DNA from: an uncultured Burkholderiaceae bacterium
GTDB taxonomy: Bacteria > Pseudomonadota > Gammaproteobacteria > Burkholderiales > Burkholderiaceae_F
Assembly: GCA_944390675.1 (NCBI GenBank)
Contig: CALXQR010000006.1
Location: 1 to 64,000, forward strand
Reading direction: 5' to 3'
Length of the DNA stretch: 64,000 nt
A program made the translations under genes and the position numbers. The notes under the pieces are model-generated. The model ran no database searches. It saw nothing but the letters and a program-made list of their open reading frames with translations, and was not told where the DNA came from. Positions 19,460-28,361 of the stretch are shown here, one piece after another. Positions within the stretch are counted from its first letter, which is position 1. Each line of letters opens with the position of its first letter.

Positions 19460-20365
19460 TTAAAGAGCGTAGGGGAGAGGGACGTTAACGAATTCTGTAT
19501 TACAAATTCGATAACTTCCTTTTTCCATGCTCTTAAGCGTAACTTCAACGAGCGCCTTGGTTTCATTGCCATTTGTGACGCTCATGACCACACTGCCGCA
19601 AGCTTCACCATCACTAAAAACATCGTCATTTGCACAAAGCGCGACATTTGAATCGGCCTTTACGATGGTCATGCGGCGTGGCGTCGAGCCAATGTGCTGC
19701 ACTCGGGAAATAATTTCCTGACCGGGATAGCAGCCTTTATCAAAAACCAGTCCGCCGATTTTTTCCAAATTAATCCATTGCGGAATAAAAGCTTCTGTTG
19801 TTTTAGCAAAGACCCAGGGCGTGCCCGTTTCGATTTCACTTTCAAACCAGCGTGCGCTTTCTGCAGGCTCTGTGTATTTGGAAGACAGAACAGTCTTCGG
19901 AGCAATCGCCATAGCTCGCTGTTGATTTCCCCAATCGGCGACACGAGCCAAGACAACTTCGCCTTGAAGGGCGACTTCATCGAGGGCGGGAAGGTTTTCT
20001 TGAAGTCCAATCAAACCGTAAACGGTTAAATCCTCGCGCAGTTTGATAACGACTTTGCTACGAAGAATAAACATGGATAGGCGCTTAATGAAGCCTTCCA
20101 CCAAATCGCAGGGCAGCACTAAATAATAGGAGTCTTCTTTTTTAAAGACGCGCATGAGCGCAAGGATTCGGCCTTGCGGTTGGCAGTAAGCTGCCAAGCG
20201 AAACGCTGAACCAAGGTTTTTAATGTGGTTGGTGAATTGGCCGTGGAGGAACTCTGCGGCATCTTTGCCCCTTACCTCAATGACAGACAATTCTTTGAGA
20301 TTAAAAGCACCCGTTACAGGCGAGTCTTCATTCACAGACCACGAACCGCAAAGATGGTTTTCCAT
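19460..20365 (-). CDS. ygfZ: Folate-binding Fe-S cluster maintenance protein YgfZ
   Basis: A cytosolic tetrahydrofolate-dependent protein that supports the assembly or repair of certain [4Fe-4S] enzymes. The 301-residue chain has the GcvT-like fold with an N-terminal FLHGQFTNHI stretch and the diagnostic KGCYPGQE motif, whose cysteine is essential in E. coli YgfZ. It is divergent from mltG, a pairing common in beta- and gammaproteobacteria. The window also contains likely Fe-S clients, including L-serine dehydratase. Confidence 0.93.
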   Translation of the reverse strand: MENHLCGSWSVNEDSPVTGAFNLKELSVIEVRGKDAAEFLHGQFTNHIKNLGSAFRLAAYCQPQGRILALMRVFKKEDSYYLVLPCDLVEGFIKRLSMFILRSKVVIKLREDLTVYGLIGLQENLPALDEVALQGEVVLARVADWGNQQRAMAIAPKTVLSSKYTEPAESARWFESEIETGTPWVFAKTTEAFIPQWINLEKIGGLVFDKGCYPGQEIISRVQHIGSTPRRMTIVKADSNVALCANDDVFSDGEACGSVVMSVTNGNETKALVEVTLKSMEKGSYRICNTEFVNVPLPYAL

Positions 20366-20420
20366 AACCCTGACTCCAAAATTTAACGCAGGCTGATATT
20401 ATGGAGGCTTCAAAAAAAAT

Positions 20421-21485
20421 GTGCGAATTCATCCGCCGATGTCGAAATTAAATACTGATCAATTGTCATCCTTAAAGAAAATCAATAAGCGCTATTGGGC
20501 CTTAGGATTAGCTGCCGGTATCGTTGCTGTTGGCCTTTACGCCTATAGCGCCAATCAGATAAGTTTTACCGACGAAGTCTCTGATAAAAAAGAAGTTCTA
20601 TTTACTGTCCCGCCCGGCACACCTGCGGCGAAAATCCTAACTATTTTGGAAAAAGCGGGGGTCGAGGTGAACGACTTTTACTTCAAACTCTCACTTCGTT
20701 TAACGGGGGCTCATAAAAATCTTCGCGCAGGCATCTACGGTGTCTATCCGAACGACACGGTGGGAAGCATTACCGAAAGACTCTCCAAGGGCGAAGCCTA
20801 CATGATGAATTGGCGCATCGCCGATGGCTCCACGTTCTGGGAAGTTAGGAAGAGCTTAAATAGTCTAGCCAATATCAAGCATGACTCCGAAGACATGACG
20901 CACGATGAGCTTTTGTTTGCGATCGGCGCCAAAGAAGGTCACCTGGAAGGCCTCTTTGCTCCAGATACCTACAACTTCCACGCTAATGTGTCGGATTTGC
21001 TGATTCTCAAAAAAGCCTATGAGCAGCAGCAAGCGATTCTCATGGATGAGTGGAATAAGCGCTCTGCGGACTGCGCGGTGAAAACTCCTTATGAAGCGTT
21101 GATTCTCGCAAGCATTGTCGAGCGCGAAGTCGGCCGCAGCCAAGACAGACCTATTGTTGCAGGGATTTTCTCCAACCGCCTTCGCATCAAGATGCCGCTT
21201 CAGACCGATCCTTCGGTGATTTACGGCGAAGGGGAGAATTTCGGAGGCGACATTAAGCGCGAGCACCTGCGCCGCGATACGCCTTACAATACCTATCGTT
21301 TTGTTGGTCTTCCGCCCACGCCCATCGGAAATCCGACGCGCGAGAGCATTCACGCGGTGATGCACCCGGCGAAGACCGATTACCTGTACTTTATTAATAA
21401 GTCTAACGGCGATTTGGTGCCGTCAAAGACCTTGGCTGAACACAACCGCGCCGTGCGCCGCTACATTCTTAATAAGGAAAACTAA
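20421..21485 (+). CDS. mltG: Endolytic murein transglycosylase MltG
   Basis: An inner-membrane lytic transglycosylase that cuts nascent glycan strands and so limits peptidoglycan chain length. It has one N-terminal membrane segment (about residues 25-45), a LysM-like region, and the YceG catalytic domain with the key glutamate in LASIVEREVG, followed by RLRIKMPLQTDPSVIYG. The start is uncertain: GTG 20421 has GGAGG 13 bases upstream, while ATG 20439 gives a shorter N-terminus without a clear ribosome site. It is first gene of a tight mltG-tmk-holB operon. Confidence 0.93.
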   Translation: MRIHPPMSKLNTDQLSSLKKINKRYWALGLAAGIVAVGLYAYSANQISFTDEVSDKKEVLFTVPPGTPAAKILTILEKAGVEVNDFYFKLSLRLTGAHKNLRAGIYGVYPNDTVGSITERLSKGEAYMMNWRIADGSTFWEVRKSLNSLANIKHDSEDMTHDELLFAIGAKEGHLEGLFAPDTYNFHANVSDLLILKKAYEQQQAILMDEWNKRSADCAVKTPYEALILASIVEREVGRSQDRPIVAGIFSNRLRIKMPLQTDPSVIYGEGENFGGDIKREHLRRDTPYNTYRFVGLPPTPIGNPTRESIHAVMHPAKTDYLYFINKSNGDLVPSKTLAEHNRAVRRYILNKEN

Positions 21486-21488
21486 ACC

Positions 21489-22097
21489 ATGCGAGGCAGA
21501 TTCATCACGTTTGAAGGCATTGACGGTGCCGGCAAAAGCACACAGATTGACGTGATTGAGGCCACTCTTAAAGCCCGAGGCCTTGAAGTGATCCGCACGC
21601 GTGAGCCGGGCGGCACGCCTTTGGGCGAAGTGATCCGCAAAGAGCTTTTGTCTGTGAGCATGGATCCTGCCACCGAAACGCTTTTATTTTTCGCCTCTCG
21701 CGCTGAACACATCGCAAAAGTTATTCGCCCCGCGATCGAACGCGGCGCTTGGGTGTTAAGCGACCGCTTTACCGACGCCACTTACGCTTATCAAGTGGGC
21801 GGACGCGGTTTTCCGGCTCATAAAGTTGAAGAATTGGAAAAGTGGACGCAGGGTGACCTTCAGCCTGACCGCACGGTGCTTTTTGATATCGATCCGGAAG
21901 TCGCTGCCCAGCGCGTCGCAAAAGCGAGAAACCTTGACCGTTTTGAAAAAGAAAATCTGGATTTCTTCACGCGCGTTCGTGAAGCCTATTTAACAAGAGC
22001 GAAACAATCGCCCGAGCGTTTCCTTGTCGTCAACAGCATGCAGGAAAAAGATACGGTGAGCGACATCCTTCGTAAGGAGTTTTCTCAATGGGCTTAG
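21489..22097 (+). CDS. tmk: Thymidylate kinase
   Basis: Phosphorylates dTMP to dTDP for DNA synthesis. The 202-residue protein shows the P-loop FEGIDGAGKST (about residues 6-16), REPGGTPLGE (the DR/E motif region) and the DRFTDATYAYQ signature. It lies 3 bases after mltG and overlaps holB by 10 bases, so the three genes are translationally coupled. thyA, the supplier of dTMP, is also in this window at 31.3 kb. Confidence 0.97.
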   Translation: MRGRFITFEGIDGAGKSTQIDVIEATLKARGLEVIRTREPGGTPLGEVIRKELLSVSMDPATETLLFFASRAEHIAKVIRPAIERGAWVLSDRFTDATYAYQVGGRGFPAHKVEELEKWTQGDLQPDRTVLFDIDPEVAAQRVAKARNLDRFEKENLDFFTRVREAYLTRAKQSPERFLVVNSMQEKDTVSDILRKEFSQWA

Positions 22098-23188
22098 CGG
22101 TTTATCCCTGGCAAGAGGAGTTGGCGCGCGAGCTCGTGAGCTTTCGCGATAATCTCCCCAACGGCCTTCTCGTTTACGGTCCCCGCGGCATCGGCACCAT
22201 TGATTTAGTGGTGGCTTACGCGAAGAGCCTCTTTTGCGAGCATCCGAAAAAAGACGGTACGCCCTGCGGGGAGTGCAAGGGCTGCAAGATGGCCAATGCC
22301 TTTACGCACCCGGATCTTCGCTATGTCTTTAGTGAGGCTGAGGCCATTCCGCGAGGGATTCCCTTTGAGCCGCCGTCTAATGCTTCAAAAGACCGAAAGA
22401 TTTATCGCGAAATTCTCATTCATCAGCCGAGAGAACTCACGGACTTCTTAAGCCTTGCGCCTCATATTGATCAAGGACGACGCATTATTGTCGTTTATCC
22501 GGCCGATGCCATTCGGCCGGACGCCGCGGCGACGTTCTTAAAGAGTCTTGAAGAGCCGCCCGAGCGCACGACATTCTTACTTGTCGCTGACGACATTGAC
22601 CGCGTGCTTCCCACCATCCGTTCCCGTTGCAGACTTTTAAGAGCTAAAGCACCTACGCACGAAGAGGCTCTGGCTTGGCTTAAATCGAAAGGGGTGAAAG
22701 ACGCAGAAGAAGCCTTGGCGCGTGCCGCAGAACGCCCTTGTCTCGTGACTGATGAAGAAGCCATTCGCAATAATGACAACATCGACGCAAAGACCCGTGA
22801 GCAGCTTCTAACGCTCACCACGATGGCGCCAGAAATCCGCCTTGCGCTTTTAAAGACTCTGTCTCAAGGTGCTCGGATCGACTTAACGCAAATTGCAGTT
22901 AAAGAGGGCCGCACAGCGCTCCCGGTTTCGGCGGTGCTCCCTGTGCTTGAGCGCTGGAGCTACGACCTCTTGGCGGTGAAAGAAGGTCTGGAACCTCATT
23001 ATTTCCCGGCCTATTTCCCGCAGATGAAGGCGCTTGTCCAAGAGGTTGATAGCGAAAAACTTTTTAAATTCAGTGATTCCTTGAAAGGCATGCGCCGCGT
23101 CGTGACGCACCCGTTGAACGCTCAGTTGATCATTGAACAGGCCATCATGCGCTACCGCAAAACGATGGCCAATCAAAATTTCGAATAG
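22088..23188 (+). CDS. holB: DNA polymerase III delta' subunit
   Basis: The stationary arm of the clamp loader. The 366-residue protein has a degenerate nucleotide site (GPRGIGTID, lacking the P-loop lysine, as expected for delta'). It has a zinc module with Cys50, Cys60, Cys63 and Cys66, and the SRC motif in TIRSRCRLL that reaches the ATP of a neighbouring subunit. The tmk-holB order is standard for proteobacteria. It meets the recombinase gene tail-to-tail with only 3 bases between stop codons. Confidence 0.95.
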   Translation: MGLAVYPWQEELARELVSFRDNLPNGLLVYGPRGIGTIDLVVAYAKSLFCEHPKKDGTPCGECKGCKMANAFTHPDLRYVFSEAEAIPRGIPFEPPSNASKDRKIYREILIHQPRELTDFLSLAPHIDQGRRIIVVYPADAIRPDAAATFLKSLEEPPERTTFLLVADDIDRVLPTIRSRCRLLRAKAPTHEEALAWLKSKGVKDAEEALARAAERPCLVTDEEAIRNNDNIDAKTREQLLTLTTMAPEIRLALLKTLSQGARIDLTQIAVKEGRTALPVSAVLPVLERWSYDLLAVKEGLEPHYFPAYFPQMKALVQEVDSEKLFKFSDSLKGMRRVVTHPLNAQLIIEQAIMRYRKTMANQNFE

Positions 23189-23191
23189 CGT

Positions 23192-24688
23192 TTAAAAAGC
23201 TTTGAGTTTGCGCATCGCACGCGCGACTTCACTTTCTTCAGGGGTGAGGTATCGGCTTGTGGTACCGACACTTGCGTGGCCCATCGCGTTTTGCACGACG
23301 TTTACGGGCATCTCCCTTAAAGCAGTGGTTGCAAAGGTGTGGCGTAACCAGTGTGTGGAACTTGCGCGGAATTTCGCCGCATCAAGCGGTCTTGTGGATT
23401 CCACGTGCGAGGCGACTTCTGCCAAGAAATCTTCAAGCGTACGGTAAAGCCCCGAGCGGCTCAAGGAGGTCGTTTTCGCCTGACCTTCCTTTAAGGCGTT
23501 TTTGCGGCCCCGACCAAGAGAGGACAAGAGCGGCGTTTCAGCATCCGCGATCCCCAAGTGAGCTAAACCTCTCATGCTGAAATAGTGATTGATGATCGCG
23601 ACCTGTTCAGGCTGCAGCGGCAGGCGTCTCACTTTATCGCCCTTGCCAACCACTTCAATAACGGTGATCGTGTCATTGTCAATTCGACGCTCAACAATCC
23701 AGCCTGCGCGTGCCTGAAGCATTTCGCTTGCGCGAAGTCCCAAGCCTTTGCCAAGCATCAAAATGACAGCCATTCGGGCGTGACGCTCATCATCGTCTTG
23801 GGACTCAAAGTACTCGTAAATCGTCTGCCATTGATCTTCGGTAAAAGAGCGGTCAGCAAACGCTTTGGGAGCGCCTTCGCCTTCAAGATAGGGGACTTTG
23901 GTTGAGATTTGATCAAAGGGGTTATAGATGATGTAGCCCGTTTTCTTTAAAAAGTTAAATAGCTGACGCACTACCGTCATCGACATTTTGCGCGAGGTGT
24001 GCGACAAGGCGCTGTTAAAGGGGCGCCAGTTTTCATTTTCGCGCGGCGTATTTTTTGCGCCGATCCAATCGTGCTGAGGTAATTTCCAGCGACGCGCCCA
24101 GTCTTTATCTGAAAGGCGTCCGAGCTGCTCAAGCCAGCGCAGATAGTCAGAAGCCTCCTGCAAGCCCACCGAACTCATCGCGATTTCTTTTTCAAGCGTG
24201 CACCAAAGCAAAAACCGCTCAGCTTCCTTTCGGTAGATGCCTTGGGTGTTGGGGTTGCCCGCGCGGGCCGCAAGCCACGCCTGAATGGCCGAGAGGTCAT
24301 CGACGGCTTCGAGGCTTTTCATCACGTCATCTGCACGATTGGTGCCGGTTCGGCCATCAAGACCCACCTCTAAATGAATACGCTCCAACGGAACAATCTT
24401 AGGATTAGGCGGATAGGTGGGCAGAAGGGTTGTTTTCTCATTGCCTCGCTTGGCTTTGGACTCGCGAATGAGATTATTTTCTCTCAGCCAGGTGAGAACC
24501 CGTGACTGATCTTCCCCATCTTCAATAATTTCAGAGAGTTTTCCTTTTTTCACGAGTTTCGCCAAATCGGACACTTTAACGCAACGAGCAGTGAGTGCCT
24601 TAAAGGCCACTTCCGGCGCAAAAATTTCCACAAGCATCGTCGAAGCGGTGATTTTTTCAGGAACTTTCTCTAAAAAAAGCGAAGACAT
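23192..24688 (-). CDS. Tyrosine site-specific recombinase with an extra N-terminal domain
   Basis: A 498-residue integrase-fold protein. The catalytic set is visible: Arg319 in GLGLRASEM, Lys352 in GKGDKVRRL, His446 and Arg449 in THWLRHTFAT, His471 in MGHASVGTT and the nucleophile Tyr480. Residues of about 1-100 are an added domain not found in XerC/XerD (about 300 residues). A SAM-like core-binding region follows (about 130-255). Large recombinases of this kind are known on Burkholderiales chromosomes. There are no phage genes, excisionase or flanking direct repeats nearby, so a chromosomal housekeeping or dimer-resolution role is as likely as an integrase. No ribosome site is seen before ATG 24688. 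Confidence 0.88.
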   Translation of the reverse strand: MSSLFLEKVPEKITASTMLVEIFAPEVAFKALTARCVKVSDLAKLVKKGKLSEIIEDGEDQSRVLTWLRENNLIRESKAKRGNEKTTLLPTYPPNPKIVPLERIHLEVGLDGRTGTNRADDVMKSLEAVDDLSAIQAWLAARAGNPNTQGIYRKEAERFLLWCTLEKEIAMSSVGLQEASDYLRWLEQLGRLSDKDWARRWKLPQHDWIGAKNTPRENENWRPFNSALSHTSRKMSMTVVRQLFNFLKKTGYIIYNPFDQISTKVPYLEGEGAPKAFADRSFTEDQWQTIYEYFESQDDDERHARMAVILMLGKGLGLRASEMLQARAGWIVERRIDNDTITVIEVVGKGDKVRRLPLQPEQVAIINHYFSMRGLAHLGIADAETPLLSSLGRGRKNALKEGQAKTTSLSRSGLYRTLEDFLAEVASHVESTRPLDAAKFRASSTHWLRHTFATTALREMPVNVVQNAMGHASVGTTSRYLTPEESEVARAMRKLKAF

Positions 24689-24771
24689 TTTGATTAATTA
24701 TGTTGAATAACTCAGCAATTTTAGTCGTAATTTCTTTAAGATAGTCAAGTTGACTTTTAGAAATCTTAGCG

Positions 24772-26664
24772 ATGAGACGTTTTCTGATTACGTGCGTGGC
24801 CATCATGGTGGTGCTTTTCTCCGCCATGGGAGTGGAATCGCTCATTATGGGCGACCATAACTCCATTTTGCGCCAGACGCTCACAAGCCCAGTGAAGCAA
24901 TTGATCGACAGTCCGCGCGGCAACCCCAACCAAATAGTCGTGGCTATCGACACGCAGATTGACCATCATACGCAGCGCGTCTACTTTAAAAGCACGTTTG
25001 ACGCGATTGACGCCGCAGTACGCGGCCTCAATAAATTCCTGGTCCTTAAGTTCCTTGATCGCGACACCATCGCTACCATGCTCGCTGACGGCCAAATCGA
25101 CTTTGTTTTAAGCGACGCGGACTTCTACGCCGACCTTGCCTTTGAAGATAAAGTCAAAGCTATTGCCATGCTCTGGCGCGCGCAAGCCAAATCTCCGAGC
25201 TATTCTGCCGCTTCAACCATCGTTGTCAGCAGCGCTAATAAAAACATTTATACGCTCACTGATATCGCGACAGGCAACTTCCGAGTCGCCGCCACCTCGG
25301 CGGACTCTTTCAGTGGCTTTACTATTGCCAAAGAACCTTTCGTAGAAAAAAATCTCTCCTGGCAGTCGGCTTTCAAAAATATTGTCTATTCGCCCGATAA
25401 AGATCCGTTGGAAGTTTTAAACGCTGTGAAAACGGGCAATGCTGATGTGGGCATTGTGCCTGCCTGCTATATCGAGCAGGTGATGGTGGGAAACCGCGCG
25501 CACCTCACGGACTACCGCGTGATTAATCCGCAGCCAGTGAGTGAATTGGCCTGTCAGCATTCAACCTCGGCTTATCCGAGCCTCATGATTTCTTATCGAA
25601 ATGGACTGGACAGCAACTACATTTTGGATATCACGAATTCCCTTTTAGGGTTGAAGCTGCCCTTCGGGACGACCTGGAGTATGCCGGAAAATACGCGCCC
25701 GCTCTATGACTTGATGTACCACTTAAGAATCGGGCCGTATAACAATGTCACGTACTCGACTTTCTACCGTACGCTGAGCGAAAACCGCACGATTTTCATC
25801 ACCGCGATTTTCCTTATTGTGGCGGGCTTTTTCTATAACCTCATTATTTCCGTTGAGGTGGCGTCGCGCACGAAAGCCCTTAAAAAAGCGCTTGCTGAAA
25901 AAGAAAGAATCTCCAAGCAGCAGGAACAAACGAACGAATATATTTCTCGCTTGGAGCGCACGGGTATCGTGGGACAGATGTCAAGCATGATCGCGCACGA
26001 ATTAAAGCAGCCTTTGGCGACGGTTTCCAATTACGCCCGAGGTCTTTTGCGCCGTATTGATCGTGGTTCGGCAGATAAAGACACGATCATCAAGATTTTG
26101 AAAGAAATTGAATATCACGTTGAGCGCGCCAACGATATCGTCGATCACGTGAGAAGCTACGCCAAGCCCCATGAGGTCAAGCGCGAAGAGCATGACCTGC
26201 GCGACATTGTCGCAAAGACCGTGGCCACTTTTGAAAAGTCCGGCCGCACAACCGTACCGGTTGTGGTTGAAGGGGAGCGTCAGGCGCTCGTGGAAGCCGA
26301 CGACTGGGAAATTGAGCTTGCGCTTTTAAACCTTTTAAAGAATTCCGCAGACGCCTTCGCGGAATTGCATCCTGCGATCCTCGATGAAGATGAAAACGTC
26401 ATTCGCATCCGCATTGAAGACCATGGCGAGACCTGGTGGATCCGCGTGATCGATAACGCAAAGCTCGTTACCAAAGAGTTCACGGATCACTTCTTCCAGA
26501 AGCTTGAAACAACGAAGTCACACGGCTTAGGCCTGGGACTTTCCATCGTGAGTTCTTTGGCTGAGCGCCACGCAGGCCGCGTTTGGGCAGAGCCCAATGC
26601 CGGGCGTGGCGTAATCGTTACGATTGAATTGCCGAAGTATCAGGATATTTCCGAAAAGATTTAA
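24772..26664 (+). CDS. Orphan membrane sensor histidine kinase with PhnD-like periplasmic sensor (TtrS-like)
   Basis: A 630-residue kinase: N-terminal membrane segment or signal (3-20), a periplasmic phosphonate-binding-protein-like domain (about 50-300), a second membrane segment (about 341-362), a coiled coil (about 365-395), then HisKA with His409 in SSMIAHELKQPL and an HATPase with Asn524 in LLNLLKNSADA. The layout matches TtrS, the tetrathionate sensor. The G1 box is unusual: DNAKLVT replaces DNGxGI, while the G2 box GLGLGLSIV is intact. No response regulator and no tetrathionate reductase genes are near, so both ligand and partner are unknown. No ribosome site precedes ATG 24772. Confidence 0.85.
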   Translation: MRRFLITCVAIMVVLFSAMGVESLIMGDHNSILRQTLTSPVKQLIDSPRGNPNQIVVAIDTQIDHHTQRVYFKSTFDAIDAAVRGLNKFLVLKFLDRDTIATMLADGQIDFVLSDADFYADLAFEDKVKAIAMLWRAQAKSPSYSAASTIVVSSANKNIYTLTDIATGNFRVAATSADSFSGFTIAKEPFVEKNLSWQSAFKNIVYSPDKDPLEVLNAVKTGNADVGIVPACYIEQVMVGNRAHLTDYRVINPQPVSELACQHSTSAYPSLMISYRNGLDSNYILDITNSLLGLKLPFGTTWSMPENTRPLYDLMYHLRIGPYNNVTYSTFYRTLSENRTIFITAIFLIVAGFFYNLIISVEVASRTKALKKALAEKERISKQQEQTNEYISRLERTGIVGQMSSMIAHELKQPLATVSNYARGLLRRIDRGSADKDTIIKILKEIEYHVERANDIVDHVRSYAKPHEVKREEHDLRDIVAKTVATFEKSGRTTVPVVVEGERQALVEADDWEIELALLNLLKNSADAFAELHPAILDEDENVIRIRIEDHGETWWIRVIDNAKLVTKEFTDHFFQKLETTKSHGLGLGLSIVSSLAERHAGRVWAEPNAGRGVIVTIELPKYQDISEKI

Positions 26665-26674
26665 TGGATACGTT

Positions 26675-26699
26675 TTGGGCCTTGAAATTCAAGGCCCAA
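26675..26699. terminator. Palindrome between the sensor kinase gene and rng
   Basis: Perfect 12-base arms TTGGGCCTTGAA (26675-26686)/TTCAAGGCCCAA (26688-26699). It separates two converging genes and probably stops both, although no long T-run follows on either strand. Confidence 0.65.
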
Positions 26700-26704
26700 G
26701 CTAA

Positions 26705-28165
26705 TTAGTGGAAGGTGATGTCGTACTGCTCCGGTCCGTAGCAGCTTTCGACCTGAAGGGCGACGGGGCATTGGATAAAGTCCTGCAGGAGGTCGAGCGC
26801 CTGAGACTCTTCTTCCAGGAACAAATCAATCACCGTTTGGCTTGCGATCACGGAGAATTCACGGATACCCGGGTACTGACGCCATTCCCGAAGCACTTCA
26901 CGCAAAATTTCATAGCAAACAGTGCGGGCCGTTTTGATTTCGCCTCGTCCGCCGCAAAGGGGGCAGGGTTCGCAGAGAATGTGAGCAAGGGATTCGCGCG
27001 TACGTTTGCGTGTCATTTCCACTAAACCCAATTCCGTGAAATGGCTCATCGTGATATGCACGCGGTCGGTCGCGACCGCTTTTTGCAGTTCCGCTAATAC
27101 AGCATTCCGGTGGGCGTCCTTTTCCATATCGATAAAGTCGATAATGATGATGCCGCCCAAGTTTCTAAGCCGTAATTGACGGGCAATGGTGCGAGCGGCT
27201 TCAAGGTTGGTTTTGAAAACCGTGTCGCCAAAGTCGCGTTTGCCGACGTAAGCGCCGGTGTTGACGTCTATTGTCGTCATGGCTTCTGTTTGGTCAAATA
27301 TCAGATAGCCGCCTGACTTGAGATTGACGCGGCGAGAGAGCGCCCGTTCAATCTCGCCTTCAATGCCGTATTGCTCAAAAAGGGGAATCTCGCCCGTGTA
27401 CATTTCAAGCTTATCGGTCACAGCGGGCACAAAGTTTTGAGCGAAATCGCGAAGCTTATCGATATTGTCATCCCAGGCATCAACCAAAACGCGCGTTGTG
27501 TTTTCATTGACCATATCGCGAAGCGACCGCTCTTCAAGGTATAAATCCTGATAAAGAAGGCCCGGAGCGGGTGTCAGAGGGATTTTCTCCGAAATCTGCT
27601 TCCAAAGACGCGCGAGATACTGCATGTCGTCTAAAAAGTCGTCGCACGTGGCGCCTTCCGCGCACGTTCTCACGATATAGCCGCCTTTTTCACTTTCGGG
27701 CTTCACGGCCGTGATAAGGGCCTTTAAGCGCTCGCGTTCAGCCTCATCTTCAATGCGCTGAGAGACGCCGATATGAGGTTCTTTCGGCAGATAAACGAGT
27801 TTGTGGCCCGCTAACGAAATGGTGGTTGTGAGCCGTGCGCCTTTGGTCCCGATCGGGTCTTTGGAAACCTGTACGATCACAGAGTCTCCGTCGTGCAGCA
27901 TATATTCAATGGGTTTAAAGCTTCCGTCATCTTGGCGCGCGGTAAAAATGTCATGCACATGCAAAAATGCCGTCCGTTCCAATCCGATATCGATAAAGGC
28001 GGACTGCATGCCGGGCAACACACGCACCACTTTGCCTTTGTAGACATTGCCGACGAGTCCTCGCTGGGCACGCCGCTCAATGTGCAGGTCTTCCAAAATG
28101 CCGTTGACCATGACGGCCACGCGCGTTTCCTGAGCCGAGCAGTGAATCAGAAGCTCTTCATTCAT
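26705..28165 (-). CDS. rng: Ribonuclease G
   Basis: An endoribonuclease that matures the 5' end of 16S rRNA and degrades some mRNAs. The 486-residue chain matches RNase G (E. coli 489), not the much longer RNase E. It starts with NEELLIHCSAQETRVAVM, followed by an S1 RNA-binding domain with VGNVYKGKVVRVLPGMQSAF. The catalytic core carries the metal-binding aspartates in TTIDVNTG and IDFIDM. The zinc-link CEPCPLCGGRG needed for dimerisation is present. maf, its usual neighbour, is absent. Confidence 0.96.
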   Translation of the reverse strand: MNEELLIHCSAQETRVAVMVNGILEDLHIERRAQRGLVGNVYKGKVVRVLPGMQSAFIDIGLERTAFLHVHDIFTARQDDGSFKPIEYMLHDGDSVIVQVSKDPIGTKGARLTTTISLAGHKLVYLPKEPHIGVSQRIEDEAERERLKALITAVKPESEKGGYIVRTCAEGATCDDFLDDMQYLARLWKQISEKIPLTPAPGLLYQDLYLEERSLRDMVNENTTRVLVDAWDDNIDKLRDFAQNFVPAVTDKLEMYTGEIPLFEQYGIEGEIERALSRRVNLKSGGYLIFDQTEAMTTIDVNTGAYVGKRDFGDTVFKTNLEAARTIARQLRLRNLGGIIIIDFIDMEKDAHRNAVLAELQKAVATDRVHITMSHFTELGLVEMTRKRTRESLAHILCEPCPLCGGRGEIKTARTVCYEILREVLREWRQYPGIREFSVIASQTVIDLFLEEESQALDLLQDFIQCPVALQVESCYGPEQYDITFH

Positions 28166-28315
28166 TTTTTAAATCTTTCAGCCAAAAAGTCTATCCAGAA
28201 GTTTAAACGAGGAGGGGAAGCCAAGCCAAATGAGACTCTTTCTCGGAACTTCTTGATTAATGGTTCAAATATCAGCTTTTCTTAACGAAAAACCCCCGTT
28301 ATTTCAGGCGCCTTT

Positions 28316-28324
28316 TGTTAGAAT
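28316..28324 (+). promoter_or_regulatory. Possible extended -10 promoter for the GcvT-like/sdaA pair
   Basis: TGTTAGAAT matches an extended -10 element 38 bases before the start of the GcvT-like gene. It is similar to the element proposed before ppiD. There is no convincing -35. Confidence 0.35.
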
Positions 28325-28361
28325 TCAGGCAGATTTTTTTAGCTAAGGATTTGGTGTTTAA

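Noticed and set aside
23192..24772. Prophage or integrative element at the recombinase
   Set aside because: Flanks are housekeeping genes, and there are no phage genes, tRNA target or direct repeats.
24772..28165. Tetrathionate respiration operon
   Set aside because: Only the TtrS-like kinase is present; no ttrR, ttrA, ttrB or ttrC genes.
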